Shown: positions 29,681 through 39,650 of the stretch, piece after piece
Layout: each line of letters begins with the position of its first letter
Numbering within the stretch: the stretch's first letter is position 1
Source of the DNA: Bin87 sp963663945
GTDB taxonomy: Bacteria > Chloroflexota > Dehalococcoidia > Lucifugimonadales > UBA3495
DNA: 64,000 nt
NCBI GenBank assembly: GCA_963663945.1
Contig: OY760687.1
Coordinates: forward strand, 868,001 to 932,000
Direction of reading: 5' to 3'
Translations under genes and position numbers: made by a program
The notes under the pieces: generated by a model
Told to the model about the DNA's origin: nothing
Seen by the model: the letters and a program-made list of their open reading frames with translations, nothing else
Databases searched by the model: none

Positions 29681-30904
29681 GTGTCGCTGGATCTGGGTCT
29701 CACCACTCACCAGCTGCTGTCCTCCCTGGACGGCGTGGTCAATGACGCCACAACCAGAGCCCAGTGCCTGGATGATGCCGTCGACCGTGCTCTAGACGTG
29801 CCCGCCGACGAGGCCGCCTTCCGCACCGCCGCGGTGGGCCGTCCTACATCTCCGCCCGCACCGGCTCCGAGGGCCTGCTGGGCAGCCGCCCGCCGCCGGA
29901 GGTTCCCCAGGACTGGGTCGCGCTGTCCGTGGACGGCTCCCACATCGACGTGGATCGCCACCTGCCCCTGCGCTGCCACCTCATCAACCTGGGCGGCTGC
30001 ATCATCACCTACGGGCGTGATTCCGGCTGCCGGCTGTTCAGCGAGCCCGCCCTGGCCGTGGAGGACGCTGACCTGTACCTCCGGTCGCCCGACGGTGCGC
30101 GCGGGTGAGACCCTGATCGCCGGCCCGCTGCTCGGCGCGCTGCGCACGGTGCGGTAGGTGGAGCGCCTGGCCGACGCCGTCGAAAGCCTGCCCGACGATC
30201 GGCCGGTACTGGCCCTGCTCGACGGCACCCTGGCCTTCTGGGAACTGCAGCGCGGCAATTACCCCAGTTACGTCGCCGACACTCTCATCGGAGACCGCCT
30301 GCAGCCCGCCCTGGCCCGTCTGCGAGCCGCATCCACAGAGCGGCGTCCGGTGGCCGTGGCCGCCTATACCTCCCGGCCCCGCACCACTGAAGTAGCCGGC
30401 GCCCTGCGCCTCATGCTCTGCGACCAGGGCGACGCCGACTGCAACCGGCTCTGCACCGCCCGCCGCTCCAGCCTGGCGTGCTGCGACCGCGCCGCCGGCT
30501 TCGATGATCGAGAAGTGTTTGAGCTGTTGCTGGAACCGGGACACCGCTCTCCCCTCTACTGGTCCAGCCACCTCGCCGCCCGCTTCGCCCTGGGCCGGGC
30601 CACCGGCCAGGAGTGGAGCCACTTCTACTACCTGAACGGCGGCTCCGAGATCGCCCGGGTGGAGATCCCCGACTGGCTGGCCGACGATCCCGAGCTGCTG
30701 GCGCTCAGCCACGCGATGCTCCTGAAACAGTGCCAGCCGGGGCTGGGCTATCCGGTGGCCATCTCCGAGGCCCACGAGCAGGCCGTCATCACCGGCCACG
30801 ACCGGGAGGAGTTCCGCCGCCTGACCCTCATGCTCCTGGAACAGCGCGGCCTGCCCACCCCCGAGTCCGCCAAGGCATTCTCCAAGCGCCGGCCCTGGGT
30901 GTGA
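29681..30904 (+). pseudogene. NurA-domain nuclease, multiply frameshifted
   Basis: The NurA-type protein is spread over three frames. 29681 to about 29840 reads MSLDLGLTTHQLLSSLDGVV; about 29845-30108 reads DWVALSVDGSHIDVDRHLPL, with the DGSHID metal-binding motif, and ends at TGA 30106; about 30095-30157 reads AGETLIAGPLLGALRTVR, then TAG; the same frame continues from 30158 with VERLADAVESLPDDRPVLAL and LDGTLAFW to WSHFYYLNGGSEIARVEIPD and SKRRPWV. Two indels and one nonsense codon inactivate it. NurA proteins are 5'-3' nucleases that usually partner the HerA helicase in end resection; no HerA is present here. Confidence 0.75.
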
Positions 30905-30934
30905 GCCAACACGCCCGTTTATATCCAACTCCGG

Positions 30935-31147
30935 TCAGGAAGTTCGCACCTCAAACACCGCCGCCGGCGTGCGAATGCTTCCCGCCCCGTGCAGGAAGTC
31001 CAGCGCCAGCGACACGTCCCGATATGCCTCGCCCAGCGATCGCCGCACCGTCGCCGCGTCCACCTCCTCCCAGACGTCCTCGTCCAGATAGCAGCGCCGA
31101 TAAGCGTACCCCTCGCTGCGGTCAGCACCGGAGCCAACTGAATTCAT
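30935..31147 (-). CDS. Small hypothetical protein
   Basis: 70 aa from ATG 31147: MNSVGSGADRSEGYAYRRCY, LDEDVWEEVDAATVRRSLGE and AYRDVSLALDFLHGAG. It is acidic and helical with no known motif. GGAG lies about ten bases upstream. It sits 79 bp downstream of the PD-(D/E)XK nuclease gene on the same strand and could be its partner. Confidence 0.45.
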   Translation of the reverse strand: MNSVGSGADRSEGYAYRRCYLDEDVWEEVDAATVRRSLGEAYRDVSLALDFLHGAGSIRTPAAVFEVRTS

Positions 31148-31226
31148 CGCCCGCGCTCCGTTTCCGTGCCAACAGGCAGCGGGTGGGCCCTCATCAACCA
31201 GCCTCCCACTATGGGGGCTCCCACCA

Positions 31227-32555
31227 TCATTCTCCCCTCCGGCGCTTTTCCACGCATTCCACGACGATCCGGTCGATCTCGGCAAACTCAACCCGGGCGA
31301 ACTCCGCCAGGCGACCGTCGATGATCTCCCCGGTCCTCTTCTCGTCCCACCGGTTGTCGTAGTCTCCCTCCTCCACTATGTCCCCGAAGGTGTTCAGGCT
31401 GACGTAGTCTGCCGTGTAGGTGGACTGGTCAGCATGGACAGTATCCAGGTAGCCCTTGACGCGGTGGAAAATATCGCTTCTGAGCTTCTCGTCCCCGCCG
31501 GGCGCCATGAAGAGCGTAAGCGTCGCCTGCCGCTCCGTCACCTGGACCTGGAAAAGCAGGAGCGCGTAGGGCCAGTCGTCCAGCTTCAGCTCGTCGAATT
31601 TCTCCCAGTCCGCCGCGATGAACCGCGCGTACGGATGATTGGACGTGGTGTCCCTCCACAGCGGCTGCCGGCCGATGGCATCCCGGATCATCCGGAATCC
31701 CTCGATAACGTAGTTCGGCTCGTAGCGCTCCCGGTGCTCGATGATCAGGTCAATCGCCTTCTTGTGCTTCCGGTAGATCCGGCGGGCCAGTTCGTGGACG
31801 TCGTTGCTCACTTCGGGCACGATGTTCCTCCTCAGCGTGATCGCATACTGGCTCAGGAACGCCAGCACGTCTTCGTGGGCAGCATCCCCCGCGGCCGCCA
31901 TGGTCTCCTCGACCACCCGCAGAATATCCGTGTAGGACATGGGCACCCAGTGCTCCCGCTCCTGCGGATCGTCCGGCGGCACGCCCCGGGGCGTCAGGAA
32001 TACGCGGTGGACCCGTTGGTCGGGATGGTCATGCGCCAGGACCCTGCGGTACCAGGCCAGCTGACCCTCTCCCTCAGATGCCCACACCTTGTTCTCAATG
32101 GCGCAGACGAAATTGGCGTCCACGTTGAGCATCCAGATGTCCAGGCGACCGTATTCCCCTTCGAGCTCGAGACTCTTCTCCCGCCGCACTGTGGTACTCG
32201 GCCGGTGCGCGGCGGGTATGGCCGGCAGCGCGCCGCTCTCCGCCAGAAACCGCTGCAGGAAATGGTCTCCCAGCCCGTGACTTCCCAGAGGGTCCAGCAG
32301 CCAGGCCAGGAGGTTGGAGTGGAACTGCTCGTCGCCGTGCAGCCGGAGCGCGTCGAACACGTCAACCTCGTCCCGCCATCGGGCCAGCATCCCATCCAGC
32401 CGGTGGAGGTCGGCGCCGTCTTCCTCGAGACGCTCCAAAACCAGCCTCGCCCGGTCATTCTCTACGGCGAACAGCTGCCCCAGCTCGTCAAGAGCCAGGT
32501 CCAGTTCCCCCAGCTCCGTCATCAGCGCCTTCGTTTCCCCGGCATCGGCGATCAT
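31227..32555 (-). CDS. PD-(D/E)XK nuclease superfamily protein
   Basis: 442 aa from ATG 32555, with GGAGGT ten bases upstream. The region FHSNLLAWLLDPLGSHGLGD then HFLQRFLAES is typical of the PDDEXK_4 family. The catalytic core is GRLDIWMLNVDANFVCAIEN followed by KVWASEGEGQLAWYRR, giving Asp...Glu-x-Lys, and VFLTPRGVPPDD follows. The C-terminal half (PYALLLFQVQVTERQATLTL) is typical of long members. These are putative DNA nucleases often found in mobile or defence regions; the cellular target is unknown. The frame is intact, unlike most neighbours. Confidence 0.85.
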   Translation of the reverse strand: MIADAGETKALMTELGELDLALDELGQLFAVENDRARLVLERLEEDGADLHRLDGMLARWRDEVDVFDALRLHGDEQFHSNLLAWLLDPLGSHGLGDHFLQRFLAESGALPAIPAAHRPSTTVRREKSLELEGEYGRLDIWMLNVDANFVCAIENKVWASEGEGQLAWYRRVLAHDHPDQRVHRVFLTPRGVPPDDPQEREHWVPMSYTDILRVVEETMAAAGDAAHEDVLAFLSQYAITLRRNIVPEVSNDVHELARRIYRKHKKAIDLIIEHRERYEPNYVIEGFRMIRDAIGRQPLWRDTTSNHPYARFIAADWEKFDELKLDDWPYALLLFQVQVTERQATLTLFMAPGGDEKLRSDIFHRVKGYLDTVHADQSTYTADYVSLNTFGDIVEEGDYDNRWDEKRTGEIIDGRLAEFARVEFAEIDRIVVECVEKRRRGE

Positions 32556-32698
32556 GACCAACCGTACCTCCGCGTCAATATCGGCGCATCCGGCTCCGTC
32601 CGGACCCCTGAAAGCAAACCCGCCATTTCCAGGGCCATTATAATTGCCATCGTCCGCGGCCATCCCGCCCGGGACCGCCGCATCGCCAGGTGAACGCC

Positions 32699-32896
32699 AT
32701 GACCTACGCCCGCAACACCACCGTCAGCGCGATCCGCAGCCGCAACGAGATCGAGGAGACCCTCGAGCGCTACGGCGCCGACGGCTTCGCCTACGCCACC
32801 CAGGGCAACCTGGCCACCGTCATCTTCGCCATGGCGAACCGCCGCATCCGCTTGGACGTGCCTGGACCGGCAACGTCGCTCGGCTCGATGTCCTGA
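32699..32896 (+). pseudogene. Truncated small conserved gene
   Basis: MTYARNTTVSAIRSRNEIEE, then TLERYGADGFAYATQGNLAT and VIFAMANRRIRLDVP. The family-like part ends at about 32868, where it runs into an epimerase fragment of opposite strand. The last residues (GPATSLGSMS) belong to the junction. Confidence 0.6.
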
Positions 32897-33075
32897 AGGC
32901 TCTTCCACACGTAGCGGAAGTTAGGGTGGCCCAGTTCATGACCCAATAGGCCGGCGTGAGACGCCGGCACGATGTCCAGGCCGGTAACGCGCTCGCCGTA
33001 ATTCAACAGTTCCCTGACCAAGTGGGATCCACCGAAGCCGGCGGCTCCGGTGATCAGTACCGGGGCGTTACCTCC
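32876..33075 (-). pseudogene. NAD-dependent epimerase/dehydratase, N-terminal fragment
   Basis: Encodes PVLITGAAGFGGSHLVREL, LNYGERVTGLDIVPASHAGL and PNFRYVWKSLQDIEPSDVAG, the Rossmann GxxGxxG and following strand of an extended SDR. It ends at about 32876 at the junction with the gene fragment at 32699. GGGGAGG lies upstream but no ATG follows it, so the start may be lost as well. Confidence 0.7.
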
Positions 33076-34234
33076 CCTGATCCCATCGGCTTGATGTCCG
33101 TTGTTCTGAATTTCCAAATGGGGAAGAGTCTCCTTGCAACGGGATTGCTGCGGGTGTTGGTTTGACCCCACGGCATCAAGCGTAACGTCTACAACGTGAA
33201 CGGAGCCATCGTCTTTCGTCCCTTGGCGACGGTAGTTGACGATTGGTAGCGCGTCCAGATCATCACTCACGTTGCTTCCATCAAAGATTGTCCGGGAGCC
33301 CACGCCCGCCATGTCCTGGCGGCGCGGACACGCGGTTCACGTATGTCCGCCTGGCTACCCGTGTCCGACTGATCTGGAGAGGCGGTCTGCCCATCCCTGC
33401 GTCCGACCACTGGCGGGCATGGTCCCCCTCCACATTCGCCATTCCCACTTCGGACCGGTTCGGGAGGGCTGCCATTCGGCGGCGCTCATCAGCGCTTCCT
33501 TAATAGCCCTCCCGACGTGAGAGCAAGGGCTTTGGTGGTTCTCGCCTGCATATCGCTACGCAAGAAAGCGGACAATACGGCGCTGGCCGTTGAGCGCAGG
33601 TGCATAGTTGTGAACCTGATTTTATGCCGCGCACGCTTGATAACCCGTCAGTCAAAACGACATTTATGTCCCACAGTGCGCGTCGATGAACTGCGGTATG
33701 CGCGCAATCAAATTACGGGGTACAGTCGCCAAATGCAGTGTCGACGAGGCTGGCTCAAACAAGCGAGGCCGTTCAGCGACGGCTGCGATGCCGATCCACG
33801 CGCAGCATCACAGTGCAACAACAGAGCGACTATGCCCATCAGGGTGTCCGGCACGATTGTGCGGGATCGTCGATGCTGACTGGCGGCTGGGACACGTCGA
33901 AGCGACATCAAGCTCAACTCGCCGGCGGTACCTCCGCTGCAAGCATCATCGCTTCACCGCTGGATGCCGGACCGCCTCGACTCGCGACGTGCAGGATAAG
34001 TTCGACAGAGCATACCCTGCACCGTTTCGTACCCTGAGCACTGATAGACCAGGAGATTCAGCCGCAATTGACGTGGGGATTGCCGTTGACTATACCAACG
34101 GCACGACGGCCAAAACGTGGCATGTGCCCCTGGGTTGGGGGGCCGGTTACCTAAGTCGCCGGCCACGATTGGTCCCGGACCCACTGGGACATCAGCAATG
34201 TTTCCGGGTTACGTCCCGTCAACTGGTGTGGTAG
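33076..34234. other. No recognisable gene
   Basis: About 1.16 kb between the epimerase fragment and the IS256 element. Frames in both directions are short and featureless; probably decayed DNA. Confidence 0.45.
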
Positions 34235-35516
34235 GCGTCATCCTTGGTGATAATGTTCAGGCTGCCGCCTCCAGGATGTGGGCCGCTGGCAGAGTCTGAG
34301 GTTCTGGGTAATTGGCGATGGTGAGGTAGCGGCGGCCTTCGGCCCATTCGTCGTGTTGCTCGGCCAGCACCGCGCCCACCAGACGCCGGGTTGCAGACCG
34401 ATTGGGGAAGATGCCCACCACGTCGGTACGCCGGCGGATCTCCTTGTTCAGACGCTCCAATGGATTGTTGGACCAGAGCTTCTGCCAGTGAGACACTGGG
34501 AAGGCGGTGAAGGCCAGGATGTCGGGCAAGGCGTCTGCCAGCATCTGGGCAGCCTGGGGGAAGTGCTCCTGGAGCTGGGCCACCACCCGGTCGGCCTGGG
34601 CGTGGACATCCTCAGGAGAGAGTTGCTGGTAGATGGTGCGCACCATGGCGGCCACACCCGGCTGGGACCGCTTGGGTACCCGGGTCAGCAGGTTGGCCAT
34701 GAAGTGGGTGCGACAGCGTTGCCAACCGGCTCCGGCGAATACCGTGGCAATGGCGTTTTTCAGGCCTTGGTGAGCATCGGAGATGACCAACTCCACCCCA
34801 CTGAGGCCCCGGGCGCTCAGCGAGCGCAGGAACGCCAGCCAGAAGGCGCCGTCCTCGCTGGTTCCCACGTCCATGCCGAGAACCTCCCGCTGACCATGGG
34901 CGTTGACGCCGGTGGCCACCACTACGCTGACGTTCACGATGCGGCCACCTTCCCTGACCTTCTGGGTGAGAGCGTCCAGCCACACGTAGGGATAGGGGCC
35001 AGCGTCCAAAGGTCGACCCAGGAAGTTATCCACCACCTCGTCCAGCTGCCCGCAGATCCTCGACACCTGGCTCTTGGAGATGCCGTCGCAGCCCAGGGAC
35101 TTGATCAGATCGTCCACCCTCCTGGTGGACACGCCCTCCACGTAGGCTTGCTGGATCACCGCCAGCAGCGCCTTCTCGCTGCGCCGCCTGGGTTCCAACA
35201 GGCTGGGGAAGTAGCTGCCCTCCCTGAGCTTGGGGATGCGCAGTTCCATCGTCCCCACCCGGGTGTCCCAGTCCCGGTTGCGGTAGCCGTTGCGGTGGGT
35301 GATCCGGTCCGGGTTGCGCTCTCCGTGCTGGGCGCCGATCTGCGCCGACACCTCAGCGTCCATGATGCCTTCCACCAGCACCTGCAAGGCTTCCCGCAGA
35401 AAGTCCACGTCGCCCTCCATGCCGCGCTTGCGTAGTAGTTCCAATAAGTCCATGCTGTTCTTGGCCATCGCGGTCCTCCTTTATCGGGTTCGTTGTTGTT
35501 CCGATAAGGATGACGC
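34235..35516 (-). mobile_element. IS256-family (mutator-type) insertion sequence
   Basis: Bounded by an 11-bp inverted repeat GCGTCATCCTT (34235-34245) and AAGGATGACGC (35506-35516) enclosing one transposase gene. True ends may lie a few to 20 bases further out; I could not identify a target duplication. Confidence 0.75.
34257..35468 (-). CDS. IS256-family transposase
   Basis: 403 aa, full length. Mutator-type DDE residues are visible: YVWLDALTQKV (Asp), VISDAHQGLKNAI (Asp) and NPLERLNKEIRRR (Glu). The N-terminal THRNGYRNRDWDTRVGTMEL and RIPKLREGSYFPS segments are characteristic. A strong AGGAGG precedes the ATG. Intact, so probably active. A decayed relative lies at 42160-42490. Confidence 0.95.
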   Translation of the reverse strand: MAKNSMDLLELLRKRGMEGDVDFLREALQVLVEGIMDAEVSAQIGAQHGERNPDRITHRNGYRNRDWDTRVGTMELRIPKLREGSYFPSLLEPRRRSEKALLAVIQQAYVEGVSTRRVDDLIKSLGCDGISKSQVSRICGQLDEVVDNFLGRPLDAGPYPYVWLDALTQKVREGGRIVNVSVVVATGVNAHGQREVLGMDVGTSEDGAFWLAFLRSLSARGLSGVELVISDAHQGLKNAIATVFAGAGWQRCRTHFMANLLTRVPKRSQPGVAAMVRTIYQQLSPEDVHAQADRVVAQLQEHFPQAAQMLADALPDILAFTAFPVSHWQKLWSNNPLERLNKEIRRRTDVVGIFPNRSATRRLVGAVLAEQHDEWAEGRRYLTIANYPEPQTLPAAHILEAAA

Positions 35517-35849
35517 GGTGGCCCTCTTCTTGCCACCCGGTTCCTGTTACACCATGTGCAGGGACTTTACTTGTTTCCGATGCACGAAACCGGCGGCTAT
35601 ACGCCCCATTGCGAACCACGGGAAAGTGCAAATCTCCCTTGACGCGCGGACGCGCTCTGCCCAGTTGGCGGATGACCGCAAACGACCGCTTCTGACGCAA
35701 TCTCCGAGATTGAGATTACGGCCCGCATCATATCTCGCGCACGAACGCCTGCCAAGGTTGGATAAATCATGCACGCCCTGTTGGTGCCGTCGCCGTGGAC
35801 ATTGGCCAATTACGCCGGCGGCGTCCAATGTTCGTCCGTGTCGTTGGGG

Positions 35850-37649
35850 TTACCCAAAGATGGACCGAATAGCCCTTTGGACGGGCGATGTTCGCGGCTC
35901 AGGTTGGGCCGGCGCCTCGGGCTGGCTGCCCCCGTCCAATTGCTGTGCGGCTCCCTGGGCGGGCGCATCCGGATGCCGCACCCCCAGGTTTTCTTGTTGA
36001 GGGCGTCGACCATCCGGTACTTGGAGTCGCCACTCCGGGTCCGCGCCGGACCCGCACCGGGCCACTACCTCAGCAAGCAGAATTGTCCCAATCGGTAGTT
36101 CCGCCTCTGCGGCCACCGCCAAGATGGCCGCCTCAATCGCGGGCGTCTCCGCCACCAAGAACACAGGCACCGGATCTCCGTCTTGCCACCTGCGCCACCA
36201 TTTGGACGCCGAGATGTGGATTTGGAGGCGCTCCAGCGCGCTGTGGCGATTGGGATCGCAATCCGCGAATTCCAGCGCGCTCCATCGCTGCTGCCCACGC
36301 GTGGTGGTCGCCACGTATAGGTCGGGGAAATATGGACCCAACTCCTCGTAAGAGCTGTCCAATAATTCGATATCCGCACGTCTGCCGTGGGCAGTTGCGA
36401 TGCCGCACCGTTGCAGCAACAACCCGATCTGGGTGACTCGAGCGGACCGCCTCACTTTGCGCCTTGACATTTTGCCGTTCCTGTTGAGCAGGAATCCGAA
36501 TTGTTCTCGTACTTGGCCTTCGGAGAGGCGTTCCTGGTATGCCTTAACCCGGATGCCAAAGTCGGCCGCGTAATAGATCCCATTTAGCTGGCTAATCCAA
36601 CCATCATTCTCGAGCTTGGCAAACGCTTGGGATATGCGAGTTCCGTTGGTCCGCCCGAGGTGCTGCACCGCGTCCGAGTGGCGGACAGCGCACCACAGGT
36701 GTACCGACCGCCATATTCTCATTTCCAACTGGCCGATCATCAGAAGATCATCTAGCCCGCCCTCGCGTATTTCACGCATCAACTCGCGCAGTTCCTCCCA
36801 TTGATCTCCGCCGCGTTTATTCATGTACGGATGGGCATACTCGCCCTGCTGCTCCCGCAGCGTCATGCGACGCAGACGATTCCCATCCTTGTCGAACGGA
36901 ACAACGGGAAGGCCGCTCGAATTCCGGGCCAGGCAAGATGCTGCGAATCCGTCGGTTACCAATGCCATCACGGTCATCGGGTTGGCTCTCTCTTCGACCG
37001 GCGCGCCGAGCCTCGGTGCGTCGACGTATGTGTGAAACTGGACGCCCGAGAAAAATGCCGGCCCGTCGGGAATTTGCCGTTGTGCCATCCCGTATTCCAG
37101 GATGGGCACGACAACTTCCTGCGTGGAGTCTGGAATCTTGAATATGGCCAAAGCCATGATGTGGGCACACATGCACCAGATGAACCCGTCGAAGCGCGCT
37201 GCGCGTAACTCCGAGGCGTCCGCGACCCGGTTGGCCTCATACAAGGCGTAATTTCTGATCGACGCCCCGGCGCGTAGTTCTTCCTCGCCGCTATCTGTCC
37301 AAAACCTCGGAGCCTTTGCGTAAACCACCGCCAGCGTCTCGACGTTAGCGAACAGCCAAGTGAGGTCATTGGCTGAATAAGGAAATTCAGGCATGTCCGC
37401 ACGGAGCGCGCGGACCCGATTGACCCCTTCGGGAGTGAGGACAAAACGCCGGGCCCTACCGAGTGCCTTCGCCGCGGGCGCTCCCACGACGTGTTCACCG
37501 TGCTCCAGGAACCGCAGGTGCCGTCGTACGTGCTGCACCGACCACGGTCCCAAGTCGGCGATATTCTGGGCGCTCGCCCACGGCATGAAGAACAGAACAG
37601 CCAGGATGTAGTCCTGCACTGTGTCCTCGAACTCGCTGAAATTGATCAT
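35850..37649 (-). CDS. Large winged-helix protein with PD-(D/E)XK-like C-terminus (replication-relaxation-like), paralogue 1
   Basis: 599 aa from ATG 37649, GAGGAAG upstream. An N-terminal winged helix (ASAQNIADLGPWSVQHVRRH, LRFLEHGEHV, RRFVLTPEGVNRV) is followed by a long unique middle, a second winged-helix-like region near residue 340 (HLGRTNGTRISQAFAKLEND), and a C-terminal segment PYFPDLYVATTTRGQQRW then SALEFADCD and KWWRRWQDGDPVPVFLVAET. The PD...LEF.D pattern resembles the restriction-endonuclease-like end of Replic_Relax proteins. A Gln/Pro-rich tail closes it. The order of parts matches the next gene, so the two are paralogues. Function is unknown; plasmid or mobile-element biology or DNA cleavage are plausible. 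Confidence 0.68.
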   Translation of the reverse strand: MINFSEFEDTVQDYILAVLFFMPWASAQNIADLGPWSVQHVRRHLRFLEHGEHVVGAPAAKALGRARRFVLTPEGVNRVRALRADMPEFPYSANDLTWLFANVETLAVVYAKAPRFWTDSGEEELRAGASIRNYALYEANRVADASELRAARFDGFIWCMCAHIMALAIFKIPDSTQEVVVPILEYGMAQRQIPDGPAFFSGVQFHTYVDAPRLGAPVEERANPMTVMALVTDGFAASCLARNSSGLPVVPFDKDGNRLRRMTLREQQGEYAHPYMNKRGGDQWEELRELMREIREGGLDDLLMIGQLEMRIWRSVHLWCAVRHSDAVQHLGRTNGTRISQAFAKLENDGWISQLNGIYYAADFGIRVKAYQERLSEGQVREQFGFLLNRNGKMSRRKVRRSARVTQIGLLLQRCGIATAHGRRADIELLDSSYEELGPYFPDLYVATTTRGQQRWSALEFADCDPNRHSALERLQIHISASKWWRRWQDGDPVPVFLVAETPAIEAAILAVAAEAELPIGTILLAEVVARCGSGADPEWRLQVPDGRRPQQENLGVRHPDAPAQGAAQQLDGGSQPEAPAQPEPRTSPVQRAIRSIFG

Positions 37650-37925
37650 GATTTCTTCCTCACGGTTCCAACCGTTTGCCATCTGACCTCATGGTAAAGG
37701 ACGGCCGGAGATCTTTTTTGTCGGTAGCCAACGAGTCAACCCTGCAGGCTCACGGCAGTCCCTTCGCATGCTTTCAACGGTCCAATCATTTCCCATTGCA
37801 GATCGCGGCCGGTCGGACACTGCGGCGGTGGTTTACATGTTTCTGCGGTCAATGACGAGGGCACGACGCCGGACAAGATTTTAGTCGGACTTCTTGGCGC
37901 CACTCCGGTTCTTCCGGCTTTGCAT

Positions 37926-39650
37926 TCATCGCCAACAGCTGATCCGCGTTTCCCCGTCTGGCGTCTGCCAAACCCCAACCCCGTCGATGGCCCCTGCGGT
38001 TGCCTGCGCCAATGTCGTCGCAGCAATCTGGAGATCTCTCCCGATTTCAAGGACCCTCTTGACGGCAACCTCCGTATCACACACGAATAGCACCGGCAGC
38101 GACTCCCCGGTTTCAGCAATCCTGCGGTACGGCCCCAGTTTGTTGGCGATCCTGCGGCGGTTTACCGCGGACCTCTCGTACTCCACGCGGTACCAACCCG
38201 AACCGTAGGGGCCGTCGACCAGCCTGATCACTGCATCAGGCTGGACCTGTGTCACGCCAGGCACGTTGGTGGTCGCCCTCGATGAACCCACCAACTCGCC
38301 GCCGGCTTTGAAAAACGCCAACGCCAACCTCGCCACCCCTCGGTTGTGATCACGATAATCTTCGCGTTGACCCTTTTTCAGCCACCTTCCACAGGTCTCT
38401 CGAACAACCTCGACACTGGTTCGGCTCACGGCGGCGACGAACTGGATGCCCTTTCTGTCCACGTACAGTTCACCTTGGTCCTCTAGCAAAACGTCGTGAT
38501 CGCACAACGCGTTGAGGATGCGCGGGAAAACCTTGCCAGATGCCCGCGCCAGCACTTTCAACTCGGTTTTGTTGATTGCGGGAAACTGTGACGCCAGAAT
38601 AACCATTCTGAATGCCGGGACGCTATCGATGGCCGCCAGGTCGGTTCTGGAATGCAACCACTCGCGGATCCCGTTGGCTGCGTTGGGGTCGAGGGAACCG
38701 GCTTGTTCGGAACGAAACCGATCTGCCACCAAGGAACGGGACCAGCCGAGCTGGACCGGCAGACATGGCTCCTCGCCGGTCCACAGACCTGACGACACCA
38801 CATCTGAACCGAGGTGCTCCTGTGCCAACGCCTTGGCCCATCCGTCCGCGGCAACGATCACCTGCAGCGACGGGGTTGGCTCGAAGCTATCCTCCTCAAC
38901 GTCATAGTAGTCCGGAAACCGTTCCTCAGGTGGCCAGTAGTATCTGGCCAAGCCGTCGAAACGGCTGGCGTGCTTGTCTCTGATCACCGTGCCCTTGGCA
39001 TGCACTCCCGCGTAGGTGAATGCCACCCACCAGTCGTCGCCGTACCGAGCGAGCACGTGGTACAGCCGGCCCGACCGTAGCCATCTGATTTCGGTGAGCC
39101 CCATAACCCTGACCCGTGCCGGCAGTTCAAACGGCAGGATTATGTGGTCCGACAACAGCAAATCCGGCGCGATGGGATAAACCTGCTCCGCAAGGGCGAG
39201 CCTCGTGAAGATCTCACGGATCCCCGCTATTGTGGCCGACCAGGGTGCGTGCTCGTGATCTTCCGTGTCACCAAACGGTCCGTGCGCGTGGTCCCAGGAG
39301 AACATCCGCTCAAGCATTTGCAACTCTGACGGGTCGTCTCCCGTTTGCCGCAACCTCGCGATTCGTTGAAAATCGTCCAGCGAAGGGTGGACATGGCTGG
39401 TGTCGTAAAAGAAGTCCGCCCCTGCGGGAGTCATCCAGTAACGATGCTGCTGGCGCCGGATGTTGCCTCTGTAGACGTGATCCACCAATCCTTCATTTGC
39501 CAAGCGGTCCAACGTGCGCCTTGCCGCTGCTTCGTCCACCCCCCAACGAATGGCGAAATCCTCCCGACTGCCCAGGGGCATCTCCCCGACGTGCCGGAGC
39601 CGGATGACCATGTCGTCCATCAAGCGGTTCGACCACTTCCTGTTACTCAT
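37926..39650 (-). CDS. Large winged-helix protein with PD-(D/E)XK-like C-terminus (replication-relaxation-like), paralogue 2
   Basis: 574 aa from ATG 39650, GGAG eight bases upstream. The N-terminal winged helix is FAIRWGVDEAAARRTLDRLA, NEGLVDHVYRG and RYWMTPAGADFF; a second one lies near residue 400 (FPAINKTELKVLARASGKVF). The end reads VQPDAVIRLVDGPYGSGWYR then VEYERSAVNRRRIANKLGPY and SLPVLFVCDTEVAVKRVLEI, a PD...E-x-E core followed by Lys and the strand typical of Replic_Relax proteins. It is transcribed just upstream of paralogue 1 (276 bp apart). Both are intact in a region full of broken genes, which argues for selection. Confidence 0.7.
   Translation of the reverse strand: MSNRKWSNRLMDDMVIRLRHVGEMPLGSREDFAIRWGVDEAAARRTLDRLANEGLVDHVYRGNIRRQQHRYWMTPAGADFFYDTSHVHPSLDDFQRIARLRQTGDDPSELQMLERMFSWDHAHGPFGDTEDHEHAPWSATIAGIREIFTRLALAEQVYPIAPDLLLSDHIILPFELPARVRVMGLTEIRWLRSGRLYHVLARYGDDWWVAFTYAGVHAKGTVIRDKHASRFDGLARYYWPPEERFPDYYDVEEDSFEPTPSLQVIVAADGWAKALAQEHLGSDVVSSGLWTGEEPCLPVQLGWSRSLVADRFRSEQAGSLDPNAANGIREWLHSRTDLAAIDSVPAFRMVILASQFPAINKTELKVLARASGKVFPRILNALCDHDVLLEDQGELYVDRKGIQFVAAVSRTSVEVVRETCGRWLKKGQREDYRDHNRGVARLALAFFKAGGELVGSSRATTNVPGVTQVQPDAVIRLVDGPYGSGWYRVEYERSAVNRRRIANKLGPYRRIAETGESLPVLFVCDTEVAVKRVLEIGRDLQIAATTLAQATAGAIDGVGVWQTPDGETRISCWR

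Noticed and set aside
31434..32693. 419-codon plus-strand frame over the PD-(D/E)XK gene
   Set aside because: Antisense shadow; the minus strand carries the nuclease motifs.
34278..35435. 385-codon plus-strand frame over the IS256 transposase
   Set aside because: Shadow of the transposase frame; no domain features.
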